DNA of 15,556 nucleotides from Oscillospiraceae bacterium (GCA_015064425.1 SVSF01000038.1:1-15556); one strand, 5' to 3'. Counted from the stretch's first letter, positions 4,465 through 12,732 are shown. A program made the numbers and translations. The notes: a model not told the origin generated them from the letters alone.

Positions 4465-6732
4465 ATGTTAACACTTGATATACCGTCAGCAGCGGTACAC
4501 CGACGACTTGAAAGTTACGGCATTAAAGAGGACGATATAAGTATCGCCCTCAGACTTGATATGAACAAAAACGGAGGCGCGGGAAGAACTTGGATCTTCA
4601 CATGTGCTCCGTCAAAAAAGATTTGTATTTTATCAACAGAAAAGTCTGTTTACGGAGAGGACAAGGAAGAAGATTATACCTTGTATTCGGAGCACCTTAT
4701 GAGTGAGGTGTCAGGCTTCTATGTTGATAATTTTATTTCGGGCAACAGATGGCTCTATAAGACTCCGGAAAAAACTACGGAAATTATGGCATATTGCTCT
4801 AATAGCTGCAAGAAGCGTCTGTTTACTTTTATTGAGATAACAGAACGGCTTATGAACGAAAAGGAAGTAACGGACGACGATCCGATCTTTGATCAATATC
4901 GCGCTAAATGTCCCAAATGCCATAAACCGTATGCGGATCAGAACAATAAGATATGTGCTAACTGTATAAAAAAATCTGCCACTCTGAAAAGAATGCTTTC
5001 ATATCTGAAAAACTACAAGTGGCATCTTGCCGTATCACTGATAGGACTTTTTCTGTCTGCGGGGATGGGACTTGTAAGCCCGTATCTTACCGGTACGATC
5101 CTTTACGACCGCATTATTGCGGAAGAGGGCGACCTTCATTACCGCTATTGGATATTTATAGTAGTGGGACTCGTTGTACTGCTCAATGTCGTAAGCAGCT
5201 TAAATAATATTTTAAGATCAAGAGTTACTACCACAATGGGCGTGGGCATGGTAATGGAAATGAAATCCGATGTGTTCCGTGCCATGCAGTCCCTTTCGCT
5301 TTCTTTTTATAACAATAACCAAACCGGTAAGCTTATAAAGCACGTTAACGGAGATGCGGAAACGGTACGTAATTTCTGTATAGGTGACGTACCTACTCTG
5401 CTTTACCACAGCGTTACTATAATCGGACTTTCCATATTCCTCTTCATACTTAACTGGAAGCTGACTCTTATAATCTATCTTCCAATACCGCTTATAGTTC
5501 TCATTCTCAAAAAGGGAAGTAAAAAGCTTTGGAAATCCTATGAAAAGTATTGGAGAGCGGCATCGTCTCTTAACTCTGGTATGGCTGATTCGCTTAACGG
5601 AAGAAGAGTCGTTAAATCTTTTGCCAAGGAAGTGGATGAGACCAATAAGTTTACACAGCTGAACAGAAAAGACCTCTCGGCATGGGTAAATATCAATAAC
5701 GTATCTCTCACCATATTCCCTCTTATCGGTCTTCTTATCGCTTTTTCAAGTAAAGCAATATGGGGCGTGGGCGGTATCATGGTAATGAATAATCAGATGA
5801 CATACGGTTATTTCTCCGCATACTTCTCCTATGTAGCAATGATACTGGGACCTATCGGATACCTTACCAACTTTATGCAGACAGTAACCAACGCTACCAA
5901 CAGTGCCCAGAGAATGTTCCAGATCATTGATACGGAATCGGAAGTAAGGGAAGCTCCGAATCCGGTGAATCTGGACGATACTATGCAGGGCTCCTTCGAA
6001 ATGAGGAACGTTTCTTTCAGCTATGTTCCCAATAGGCCCATACTTAAGGACGTTAATATCAAGATATCTCCCGGCGACCACATAGGGCTTGTCGGACATA
6101 CGGGCTCGGGTAAGACTACCATCGCAAACCTTATATCGAGACTTTATGATCCCAACAGCGGAGAGATCTTCCTCGATGGAATAGATATAAAGAATATAAA
6201 GACGAGTTCCTTGAGAAAGAATATAGCAATGGTATCCCAAGAGGTGTTTTTGTTTAACGGATCCATCTATGAGAACATTGCCTATGCAAAACCTAAAGCA
6301 AGCTACGATGAGGTAATAAGAGCCGCAAGACTAGCGAATGCTCATGACTTCATTATGAGACTTCCCAGCCAATATGAGACGAATATATCTATGGTGCCTC
6401 TATCCGGTGGAGAAAGACAGAGAATATCTATCGCAAGAGCTTTGCTCCTTGATCCCAAAATACTGATACTGGACGAGGCAACAGCGGCAATGGATACCGA
6501 AACCGAAAGACTTATTCAGGATGCTCTCGATATACTTACCGAGGGAAGAACTACCATAACCATAGCCCACAGGTTGTCTACTCTCAAAAACTGTAACTAT
6601 CTCTATGTTATAGAGGACGGTATGATAGCCGAAGAGGGCACACATGCGGAACTTATCAAAAAGAAGGGCACATACTATAAGCTTTATACCTTGCAGAACG
6701 AGGCTATGAAGCGTGTAATGCTCGGTATTTAA
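4465..6732 (+). CDS. ABC exporter half-transporter 1 with N-terminal extension and zinc ribbon
   Basis: A 755-residue protein starting at the ATG at 4465, which follows GGAGGG (4452-4457) at proper spacing. A GTG at 4438 is also in frame but has no ribosome site. Residues 1-~145 are a cytosolic domain I cannot assign firmly; by analogy with the paralogue it may be PH-like. A zinc ribbon follows (C149-x2-C152, C164-x2-C167). Residues ~187-470 carry six predicted membrane helices of the type I exporter fold. The C-terminal ATPase has Walker A GHTGSGKT (544-551), Q-loop Q592, signature LSGGERQ (646-652), Walker B ILILDE with catalytic E671, D-loop AAMD and H702. The segment before the signature is NISMVP, two residues shorter than in the paralogue and lacking the conserved GERG of the X-loop. 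It probably pairs with the 7348 gene as a heterodimer. Substrate unknown; family assignment firm. Confidence 0.9.
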   Translation: MLTLDIPSAAVHRRLESYGIKEDDISIALRLDMNKNGGAGRTWIFTCAPSKKICILSTEKSVYGEDKEEDYTLYSEHLMSEVSGFYVDNFISGNRWLYKTPEKTTEIMAYCSNSCKKRLFTFIEITERLMNEKEVTDDDPIFDQYRAKCPKCHKPYADQNNKICANCIKKSATLKRMLSYLKNYKWHLAVSLIGLFLSAGMGLVSPYLTGTILYDRIIAEEGDLHYRYWIFIVVGLVVLLNVVSSLNNILRSRVTTTMGVGMVMEMKSDVFRAMQSLSLSFYNNNQTGKLIKHVNGDAETVRNFCIGDVPTLLYHSVTIIGLSIFLFILNWKLTLIIYLPIPLIVLILKKGSKKLWKSYEKYWRAASSLNSGMADSLNGRRVVKSFAKEVDETNKFTQLNRKDLSAWVNINNVSLTIFPLIGLLIAFSSKAIWGVGGIMVMNNQMTYGYFSAYFSYVAMILGPIGYLTNFMQTVTNATNSAQRMFQIIDTESEVREAPNPVNLDDTMQGSFEMRNVSFSYVPNRPILKDVNIKISPGDHIGLVGHTGSGKTTIANLISRLYDPNSGEIFLDGIDIKNIKTSSLRKNIAMVSQEVFLFNGSIYENIAYAKPKASYDEVIRAARLANAHDFIMRLPSQYETNISMVPLSGGERQRISIARALLLDPKILILDEATAAMDTETERLIQDALDILTEGRTTITIAHRLSTLKNCNYLYVIEDGMIAEEGTHAELIKKKGTYYKLYTLQNEAMKRVMLGI

Positions 6733-6744
6733 GAGGAGAACACA

Positions 6745-7329
6745 ATGGCTAAGGAAAAAACAGAAAAGATACTGGATTTTGAAGACGACGGCGATCTGAT
6801 ATTAAGCGACATAAGAGAATCCGTCAGACTTTTGCCCGAAAACGCAAGATTTTACCGTTCTGCAGGCGGACTTGTGTCTATGGATCTTAATACGGAAAAA
6901 TACGGAGAGGAAAGCTTTGAAAGAGTTGTTCTCTTAAGAGCGTTTCCTGTTGAAAAGCCTAATGAATTCATAAGTGTAAAGACACCTGATACCAAAGAAG
7001 ATAAGGGTAAGGAGCTGGGCTTTATCAGATACCTGAGCGAATTTCCTGAAGATCAAGCAGAGATAATATCGGAGGAACTTGACGTATTTTATTTTACTCC
7101 CGAAATTTTTAAGATAAATTCGAGAAAAGAAAAATACGGTAAAGATTGTTGGGACGCGGAGACTTCTGCAGGCAGAACTGAAATAGTTATAGTTGACCCC
7201 TACAGAAATATTAGATTCTTGGGTGACGGAAAGCTTTACATCAGCGATATGGATGGAAATGCATTTGTTATTTCAGATATAAAAGCCCTTGATCCCACGA
7301 GCTTTAAGATAGTAGACGTGTTTCTCTGA
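6745..7329 (+). CDS. DUF1854 protein, stand-alone ABC-exporter accessory
   Basis: A 194-residue protein with no membrane segment or signal peptide. It matches the pattern I know for DUF1854: an early LLPENARFYRS segment, a beta-rich middle with RAFPVEKPNEFISV, the helix-then-strand block LSEFPEDQAEIISEEL-VFYF-PEI, then TEIVIVDPYRNIRFLGDG. The hallmark C-terminal ISDMDGNAFVISDIKALD-TS (166-186) corresponds to the family's D-x-DGN...D...LD-x-S motif. In many bacteria this domain is fused to, or encoded beside, ABC exporters, and it has been suggested to bind ligand. Here it is a separate gene exactly between two exporter halves, 12 bp after the first and 18 bp before the second. GAGGAG (6733-6738) is its ribosome site. 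A role as regulatory or substrate-delivery subunit on the cytosolic side is inference. Confidence 0.82.
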   Translation: MAKEKTEKILDFEDDGDLILSDIRESVRLLPENARFYRSAGGLVSMDLNTEKYGEESFERVVLLRAFPVEKPNEFISVKTPDTKEDKGKELGFIRYLSEFPEDQAEIISEELDVFYFTPEIFKINSRKEKYGKDCWDAETSAGRTEIVIVDPYRNIRFLGDGKLYISDMDGNAFVISDIKALDPTSFKIVDVFL

Positions 7330-7347
7330 TAAAGGAGGCTCATCCTT

Positions 7348-9567
7348 ATGAGACTGAATTATGAACTTGGAGAAGCCGATAAGGCAGCGGTGGATGCCGC
7401 CGTCGGAAAAGACGAAAAGTACATGTACTCTGTTCCCTTCGATATTGAAGGAGACAAGTTCGTCAGCGGTTATCTCTATATAACGGATAAAAAGATATAT
7501 AAGGTCCTTAAAGGCAAGCTCATAGAAACCTTTGCTCTTGAAGGTGCGGAAGGGCTGAAAACAGACGTTTTTTACGGAAACTGTGCATTTTACGGCCGTT
7601 TTGAGGGAAAGACCAGGATGGTGTGCCGTTTTCTTTCATCCAGAAATCTGAAGAGATATTCTATTCTCATAAAAATACTTGAGAATATGATAGAAACGGG
7701 AGATACGGAGATTAAGACGGATGATAGCCGTGAGATGTACTGCCCCCAATGCGGTAGACCATATGTGGGAAATATCAACAGTTGTATTTACTGTATAGAT
7801 AAGAAGGCCGTATACAAAAAGCTTTTTGCGATGACAAAGGGTATGAGACTTATGATGCTCTTTCCTCTTTTTGTTGCGGCAATAGCTCTTTTATTCAGAT
7901 TCCTTGTTCCCTATATTGAATCTATTGTCATAAACCAATACGTTCAGCCTCCGGCAGGCGTGGAACGCGGCTCTATGCTGGGCTTCTATCTTATACTTCT
8001 TGCAATAATCAGCATTGATCTGGTACAGAGAATAATAGATGTTATAAAATCTCTTGTTTCAGCCAACACAACTGCAAAATTCCAGGGTGCTTTAAAGAAC
8101 ATACTTTACGAAAAGATACAGAGTCTGCCTGTGTCTTATACACAGAAAAAGTCCACGGGAGACCTTATGGGACGTGTCAACAGTGATACGGCAACCATGA
8201 GAATCTTTATTACCGATGTTATCCCTACCATCTTCATACAGGTCTGTTCTTTCGTTATAGCCTTCTTTCTGCTTATTTTCATGAATTGGAAAATGGCACT
8301 CTTTATAATTATACCTCTTCCTTTCACCGCATATCTTCTCAAATCTTTCTGGAAGAAGATAGGCAGACGTCACTATAAGCGTTGGAAAAGGGAGCATATT
8401 TCCAACATAGTGCTTCATGATATATTTTACGGAATCAGAGTTGTAAAGGCCTTTGGTACCGAAGAACTTGAAATAGAGCGTTTCGAGAAGGCAAATAAGG
8501 ATTTCGTGGATCAGGTAGAGATAAACGATAAATATACTGCCACATTCGGTCCTATAGTATCGTTCGTAACGGGTATCGGTAACTATTTCATTATGCTTTA
8601 TGGCTATCTGCTCCTTTACGACAAGGTTCTTGATATCGGTACTCTATACCAGTTCCTTTCATATTCCGGTATCGTTTTCGGTCCTCTTCTTTATATGACG
8701 GATATCCCGAAGCAGCTTTCAAACTTCATTACCTCTGCCACGAAGGTATTTGAGATACTTGAAGAGCCTATGGCGGTGGACACTACGGAGAATCTGCTTA
8801 AGACCGATATAGAAGGAGACATAGAGTTCAGAGACCTTACCTTTGGATACAACAGCTACGACCCCGTTCTCAAGAATATAAACATCTCTATAAAGAGCGG
8901 AGAGTTTATAGGAATAGTCGGACTTTCGGGTTCCGGCAAATCCACTCTCATAAATCTTGTGATGAGGCTTTACGAGCCGAATAAGGGCGCTCTTTATATA
9001 GACGGAATAGATGCAAGAAAGATAAATCACGATATGCTCTGCTCCAATATAGGCGTAGTTCTTCAGGAGACTTTCCTCTTTGCGGGAACCATAAGAGAGA
9101 ATATTGCTTATGCAAAGCCCTATGCTACGGAGGAGGAGATAATCAATGCCGCAAGGATAGCTCACGCCCATGACTTTATTATGAAGCTTCCTTACGGATA
9201 TGAGACCTATGTGGGAGAAAGAGGTCTTTCCCTTTCCGGCGGTGAAAGACAAAGAATAGCTATTGCCCGCGCAATAATAAAGAACCCCAGAATACTTATA
9301 TTAGATGAGGCGACGGCTGCTCTCGATACGGAGACGGAAAAGCTCATACAGGATGCTCTTAACCATTTGACCGATGGCAGGACTACTCTTGCCATTGCCC
9401 ATAGACTTTCCACTCTCCGAAATGCAGACAGACTGTTGGTGCTTGATCACGGACGGGTTGCCGAATTCGGATCCCATACGGAGCTTCTCGCCAATAAGGG
9501 CATATATTATAAGCTCGTTATGGCACAGAGAAAAATGGCTCACGAGCTTGTGGAAGATATTGAATAA
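7348..9567 (+). CDS. ABC exporter half-transporter 2 with N-terminal PH-like domain and zinc ribbon
   Basis: A 739-residue protein behind AGGAGG (7333-7338). Residues ~25-115 look like a bacterial PH-like barrel: strands FVSGYLYITDKKIYKVL, then IETFAL, then TRMVCRFLS, closed by a helix ILIKILENMI. A zinc ribbon follows (C132-x2-C135, C146-x2-C149). Six membrane helices lie at roughly 168-190, 210-230, 289-312, 315-334, 399-424 and 431-452. The ATPase has Walker A GLSGSGKS (525-532), Q573, X-loop VGERG (622-626), signature LSGGERQ (629-635), Walker B ILILDE with E654, D-loop AALD and H685. Every catalytic motif is canonical. It is paralogous to the 4465 gene in domain order. With the DUF1854 gene between them, the two most likely form one heterodimeric exporter. 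The zinc ribbon and PH-like part face the cytosol; their partner and the exported compound are unknown. Confidence 0.9.
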   Translation: MRLNYELGEADKAAVDAAVGKDEKYMYSVPFDIEGDKFVSGYLYITDKKIYKVLKGKLIETFALEGAEGLKTDVFYGNCAFYGRFEGKTRMVCRFLSSRNLKRYSILIKILENMIETGDTEIKTDDSREMYCPQCGRPYVGNINSCIYCIDKKAVYKKLFAMTKGMRLMMLFPLFVAAIALLFRFLVPYIESIVINQYVQPPAGVERGSMLGFYLILLAIISIDLVQRIIDVIKSLVSANTTAKFQGALKNILYEKIQSLPVSYTQKKSTGDLMGRVNSDTATMRIFITDVIPTIFIQVCSFVIAFFLLIFMNWKMALFIIIPLPFTAYLLKSFWKKIGRRHYKRWKREHISNIVLHDIFYGIRVVKAFGTEELEIERFEKANKDFVDQVEINDKYTATFGPIVSFVTGIGNYFIMLYGYLLLYDKVLDIGTLYQFLSYSGIVFGPLLYMTDIPKQLSNFITSATKVFEILEEPMAVDTTENLLKTDIEGDIEFRDLTFGYNSYDPVLKNINISIKSGEFIGIVGLSGSGKSTLINLVMRLYEPNKGALYIDGIDARKINHDMLCSNIGVVLQETFLFAGTIRENIAYAKPYATEEEIINAARIAHAHDFIMKLPYGYETYVGERGLSLSGGERQRIAIARAIIKNPRILILDEATAALDTETEKLIQDALNHLTDGRTTLAIAHRLSTLRNADRLLVLDHGRVAEFGSHTELLANKGIYYKLVMAQRKMAHELVEDIE

Positions 9568-9586
9568 AAATAGTTTGCAAAAATAA

Positions 9587-9619
9587 AAAGCGCCGTGTTC
9601 CGAAAGGACACGGCGCTTT
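9587..9619. terminator. Strong intrinsic terminator between convergent operons
   Basis: The arms 9587-9601 and 9606-9619 form a GC-rich stem of 14 pairs with one bulged T and a GAAA tetraloop (9602-9605). On the - strand the stem is followed by TTTTTATTTTT-type sequence, an excellent tail for the dehydrogenase/epimerase operon that ends at 9627. On the + strand the tail is weaker (TTTAAACTTATT), but the stem can still help end the ABC operon. Confidence 0.9.
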
Positions 9620-9626
9620 AAACTTA

Positions 9627-10553
9627 TTATTTTATAAGGAACTTCAAGCTGAAGCTTACCTTTCCCTTAGCGGGGATAACGTAGGACTGACCATGCTTTT
9701 CTGCATTTTCAACGAAGTCGAATCCTGCGGTGCAGGGCTCGAGAGCCGCGCTGAAGAGGTCATTAAAGTTACCGTTGTTCATCCATACGCCGAGGTAGGG
9801 GATCTTTTCAGTGTCGAATTCCATCATAATAGCCTTATCTATCTGAGGAATATAATATCCAACGCCGTTGCCGGGGATCTTATCGCAGAAGTAGAACTTG
9901 TATGCGTTGTTATCCTCCTTGGTATATGCCTTGTTGGTAAGCATATCCTCGTTAACGGGTCTGATATCGCCTCTCTTACCGAATTCAGCGGCGTTGTCGA
10001 ACATCATCTCTATCTTCGCATCGGGAGCGTAGTCGGAAACTACCTTGCCGCCAACGAAGCCGTTGAACATGCAGTGGCCTGCCCAGATGCAGGGGAAATC
10101 GTCATCGGAGGTGTTCTCAATATCGTAATCGATGACCAGCTCGCCGTCCTTTGCGCTTACCGTCTTTGTCCAGATATACTTGAGCTTGTCGGATACAAAA
10201 CGCATAATGAGCTTGTCGTCGCTTATCTTGTATTCGTGGGGATGACGGCATACCTCTCCGTGGTCGTCGTAAACGATGCCCTTTCTGCAGCCTTCAGCAG
10301 GAGCGCTGGGGTCAATAGTAGGGAACATATCGTCAAAGGCGCTGATATTGCAGGAGCAATAGTCGCTCGTTTCGTGAACGGGAACGTAGTGAGGATTTTC
10401 CTCCTGAGCCAAAAGCTCTGTACCCGTCGCATCATCAATAAGAGAAACGAAACGGCCGCCGTAAAGGGGAAGGAATTTTGCGCTGAGCTTACCCGTTTTT
10501 ACCTCAACGGCAAAAACGTCCTTATATCTAGCTTCAAAAACTGTCTTACTCAT
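9627..10553 (-). CDS. Galactose-mutarotase-like (aldose 1-epimerase superfamily) protein
   Basis: A 308-residue protein with no signal peptide. The mutarotase-like beta-sandwich is recognisable from LPLYGGRFVSLID (28-40) and three catalytic-type positions: H98 in DDHGE, H160 in WAGHCMFN, and E272 in AALEPCT. These correspond to the two histidines and the glutamate base of aldose 1-epimerases, which interconvert alpha and beta anomers of sugars. Divergence from GalM proper is large, and DUF4432-type relatives act on other or unknown sugars, so the substrate is left open. Start at 10553 follows AGGAG (complement of 10561-10565). It is the second gene after the dehydrogenase, 21 bp downstream, and ends at the strong terminator. 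An anomer-converting step next to a sugar or polyol dehydrogenase makes a sensible short catabolic module. Confidence 0.82.
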   Translation of the reverse strand: MSKTVFEARYKDVFAVEVKTGKLSAKFLPLYGGRFVSLIDDATGTELLAQEENPHYVPVHETSDYCSCNISAFDDMFPTIDPSAPAEGCRKGIVYDDHGEVCRHPHEYKISDDKLIMRFVSDKLKYIWTKTVSAKDGELVIDYDIENTSDDDFPCIWAGHCMFNGFVGGKVVSDYAPDAKIEMMFDNAAEFGKRGDIRPVNEDMLTNKAYTKEDNNAYKFYFCDKIPGNGVGYYIPQIDKAIMMEFDTEKIPYLGVWMNNGNFNDLFSAALEPCTAGFDFVENAEKHGQSYVIPAKGKVSFSLKFLIK

Positions 10554-10574
10554 TTTTATTCTCCTATGAAAGAC

Positions 10575-11657
10575 TTATTCGTCTTCGCTCATATCAACGA
10601 GCATCTTGATCTTGTCTGCGGAGTATCTGTCAGCGTTCATAAGAACGTCTGCAACCTCATCGAACTTGAATCTGTGGGAAACGAGGGGCTTAAGATTGAG
10701 AGTGCCCTTTTCAAGCATGTTGAGAATATCGGGAACACCTGTCTGTCCGCCTACGCCGTAGATGTTGTTGCAGTTGTTAACGAGCATATTGTAGTCGATT
10801 CCGTCAACGGGACCGGGATAGAATGCGAGAGTTGCAAGCTCGCCCCACTCCCAAAGGCTCTTGGAAGCATCAACGAGGCACTGATTAGCACCGGAGGTCT
10901 CGATAATAACGTCAGCACCCTTGCCGCCCGTAAGGTCCTTGATAGCCTTAACAGTATCAACGTCCTTTCCGGTCTTGATAACGGCATCGGCACCCATCTG
11001 CTTTGCTACTTCGAGCTTGTTGTCCTTTCTGCCGACCATTATAACGTTCTTTGTGCCCTTTGCCTTAAGAACGGCAACTGCCGCAATACCGATAGGACCG
11101 GTACCGAAAACTACTGCGTTTGCTGTTTCTGCAAATCCGGGCTTCTGAATTATTCTTGTTCTTTCGACTGCGTGGTAAGCAATGGAGGTGGGCTCGATAA
11201 GAGCAGCCTCTTCAAGGCTTACGTTGTCAGCAAGCTTGTGGTACTGCCACCAGGGGAGTCTTATGTACTTCGCATATGCTCCGTCCCAAGCGTTGACCGT
11301 TCCGAGCGCTCTGCGGCTCTTACATTCAATATATCTACCCTCGTGACAAGCATCGCATTCGCCGCAGCTTACCCAAGTGTCACTCATAACTCTGTCGCCG
11401 GGCTTAAGCTCGGTAACTGCGCTGCCTACTCTTTCAACAACGCCTGTCCATTCGTGGCCTATACGAACGGGATACTTTATAAGGCCTTCCTTTATAAGAG
11501 ACATCTCTCCGCCTACGATCTCGATATCGGTTCCGCAGATACCGATGTACTTTACTCTTGCGAGTACGTCATAGGGACGGAGCTCAGGTACGGGGATCTC
11601 CTTATACTGTACGTCGTGGGGACCCACTACCACAACTGCCTTCATTGTTTCGCTCAT
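10575..11657 (-). CDS. Zinc-dependent medium-chain dehydrogenase (sorbitol/threonine dehydrogenase-like), likely NADP-preferring
   Basis: A 360-residue protein. Start at 11657 follows AAGGAGAG (complement of 11666-11673); an ATG 48 bp upstream (11705) is in frame but has no ribosome site. Catalytic zinc ligands are present (C41 in CGTD, H68-E69 in IGHEW, E155 in LIEP). The four structural-zinc cysteines are C98, C101, C104 and C112. The Rossmann loop is GTGPIG (185-190). After the second strand comes VGRK (208-211), a neutral and basic pair where NAD-specific relatives have Asp or Glu, so NADP(H) preference is inferred. The family oxidises polyols, sugars or secondary alcohols; the exact substrate cannot be read from sequence. 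It leads an operon with the mutarotase-like gene and has a strong promoter (11720-11748) overlapped by an inverted repeat. The AraC gene lies upstream on the same strand. Confidence 0.9.
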   Translation of the reverse strand: MSETMKAVVVVGPHDVQYKEIPVPELRPYDVLARVKYIGICGTDIEIVGGEMSLIKEGLIKYPVRIGHEWTGVVERVGSAVTELKPGDRVMSDTWVSCGECDACHEGRYIECKSRRALGTVNAWDGAYAKYIRLPWWQYHKLADNVSLEEAALIEPTSIAYHAVERTRIIQKPGFAETANAVVFGTGPIGIAAVAVLKAKGTKNVIMVGRKDNKLEVAKQMGADAVIKTGKDVDTVKAIKDLTGGKGADVIIETSGANQCLVDASKSLWEWGELATLAFYPGPVDGIDYNMLVNNCNNIYGVGGQTGVPDILNMLEKGTLNLKPLVSHRFKFDEVADVLMNADRYSADKIKMLVDMSEDE

Positions 11658-11710
11658 AATAAACTCTCCTTGAAATAAAAGAATTTTGGCTGCATTAAAA
11701 GCCATATTTT

Positions 11711-11741
11711 ATCAAGTTTAGTATATCAGTAATAACTTGAT
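11711..11741. promoter_or_regulatory. Operator-like 8-bp perfect inverted repeat over the dehydrogenase promoter
   Basis: ATCAAGTT (11711-11718) and AACTTGAT (11734-11741) are exact reverse complements with a 15-bp spacer. One arm lies between -35 and -10; the other covers the expected transcription start. This placement is typical of a repressor site. A single ATCAAGTT also occurs at 4406-4413 in the ABC leader, without a matching partner. Confidence 0.65.
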
Positions 11742-11748
11742 TTGTCAA
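11720..11748 (-). promoter_or_regulatory. Strong promoter of the dehydrogenase/epimerase operon
   Basis: On the - strand: perfect TTGACA (11748-11743), a 17-bp spacer, then TATACT (11725-11720). Transcription would begin near 11713, leaving a leader of about 55 nt before the ATG at 11657. Confidence 0.85.
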
Positions 11749-11784
11749 TCAAATATCGCCTTTTATATTATTATAATATGATTT

Positions 11785-12690
11785 TTATTGCGCATTTTGA
11801 GTAATCTGTTTCGAATGCAGATCTCTGTACCTCTTCGGGGCTATACCCTTTTCTTTTTTAAATACCCTTACGAAATAAGCGTAATCGTTAAATCCGCATT
11901 CAAGGGCAATGATTATAAGAGGAACGGAAGTTTCCGTAAGCATAAGAGCGGCTTTTTCTGCTCGAAAACCCATAAGATATTGCATAGGTGTTCGGTGGAA
12001 GAAATCGCGGAATACCCTGCAGAAATAATTGGGATTTAAATTTGCACACTTTGCCAGGTCGTCAAGACTTATTTCGGAGCTGTAATTGTTCTCCATGTAG
12101 GAAAGCACCGCCTTCATCTGCTCCGCTCTGTAGGGGTCTCGCGCAGAGTCGTCCGTGTGAGAGAGAAGGGTAGGCTTCTCTGCTATACATCCGAAAAGGG
12201 TCAGTATGCTTCCGTAAATTTTTAATACGTTGTAGCTCTTATCTTCCCCATCTGCGTTTTTGTAAAGTCTGCAGCTGCTCATAATGCTATCGGTCACGGT
12301 GGCGATATCGGGAAAGCTGTTCTTTTCAAAACAAACGAACTCGGGAAATTCCTCTGAAATAAAGAGAGACAAGTATTCGGAAAGCTGCTTTGAGCCTAAA
12401 AACAGAAGCTCGGGATCGAAAAGCAGACACTCGTACATACAGTCTGTGGGCTCTCCGCCATGAAGGGTCTTGCCGCGAAGCAGGACAACGTCTCCTTCCT
12501 TCATGCTTACGGGACGAGCGTTGGCATAGAGGTGGAAGGAGCCCTTTTTTATGCGTATAAGCTCCCATTCTCTGTGCCAATGGAAATTCATTAAATATCT
12601 CGGATGATTGAAGTCTACGGGATAATACTCTACGGGAAAGAGGGGCGTTCCGTGGAACTTTTCTTCTCTTAGCTTTTTGTCATGTGTCAT
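11785..12690 (-). CDS. AraC-family transcriptional regulator with cupin-like sensor
   Basis: A 301-residue protein. The N-terminal ~110 residues form a cupin-like ligand pocket, with HWHREWELIRIKKGSFHL (37-54) and the following MKEGDVVLLRGKTLHGG strand pair. Residues ~190-291 hold the two AraC helix-turn-helix units: ISLDDLAKCANLNPNYFCRVF (207-227) and VPLIIIALECGFNDYAYFVRVFKKE, the second a clear match to the family's GF-x-(D/S)-xx-YF signature. Members usually bind a sugar and activate nearby glycan genes. Its neighbours, the glycoside hydrolases (divergent) and the dehydrogenase operon (downstream), fit that role. It has its own promoter (12733-12762). The Shine-Dalgarno is weak (GAAAGAG about nine bases upstream, AAGG only two), suggesting modest expression. 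The ligand is unknown. Confidence 0.9.
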   Translation of the reverse strand: MTHDKKLREEKFHGTPLFPVEYYPVDFNHPRYLMNFHWHREWELIRIKKGSFHLYANARPVSMKEGDVVLLRGKTLHGGEPTDCMYECLLFDPELLFLGSKQLSEYLSLFISEEFPEFVCFEKNSFPDIATVTDSIMSSCRLYKNADGEDKSYNVLKIYGSILTLFGCIAEKPTLLSHTDDSARDPYRAEQMKAVLSYMENNYSSEISLDDLAKCANLNPNYFCRVFRDFFHRTPMQYLMGFRAEKAALMLTETSVPLIIIALECGFNDYAYFVRVFKKEKGIAPKRYRDLHSKQITQNAQ

Positions 12691-12732
12691 GACCTTACTC
12701 TTTCAAAAGTTAAAATAATACAATTTAATGCT

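Larger units (their letters stand above)
11658..11784 (-). other. Control region between AraC gene and dehydrogenase operon
   Basis: A 127-bp gap holding the dehydrogenase promoter and its operator-like repeat. It also holds an all-A/T 15-bp palindrome (11765-11779, arms ATATTAT/ATAATAT) just after the AraC stop codon. The palindrome has no GC pairs, so it is a poor terminator. No coding frame is supported. Confidence 0.55.

Noticed and set aside
9693..11678. 661-codon open frame on the + strand
   Set aside because: It is antisense to the dehydrogenase and mutarotase-like genes, which have clear motifs, ribosome sites, a promoter and a terminator. Its own translation is low-complexity Val/Leu/Cys-rich with no recognisable domain, as expected of a shadow frame.
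11658..11705. Upstream ATG (11705) for the dehydrogenase
   Set aside because: No ribosome site, and it lies close to the predicted transcription start. The ATG at 11657 follows AAGGAGAG and gives the family's usual N-terminus.
11765..11779. 15-bp A/T palindrome as a terminator for the AraC gene
   Set aside because: The stem has no GC pairs and no clear T-tail on the - strand; such palindromes are common by chance in AT-rich spacers.
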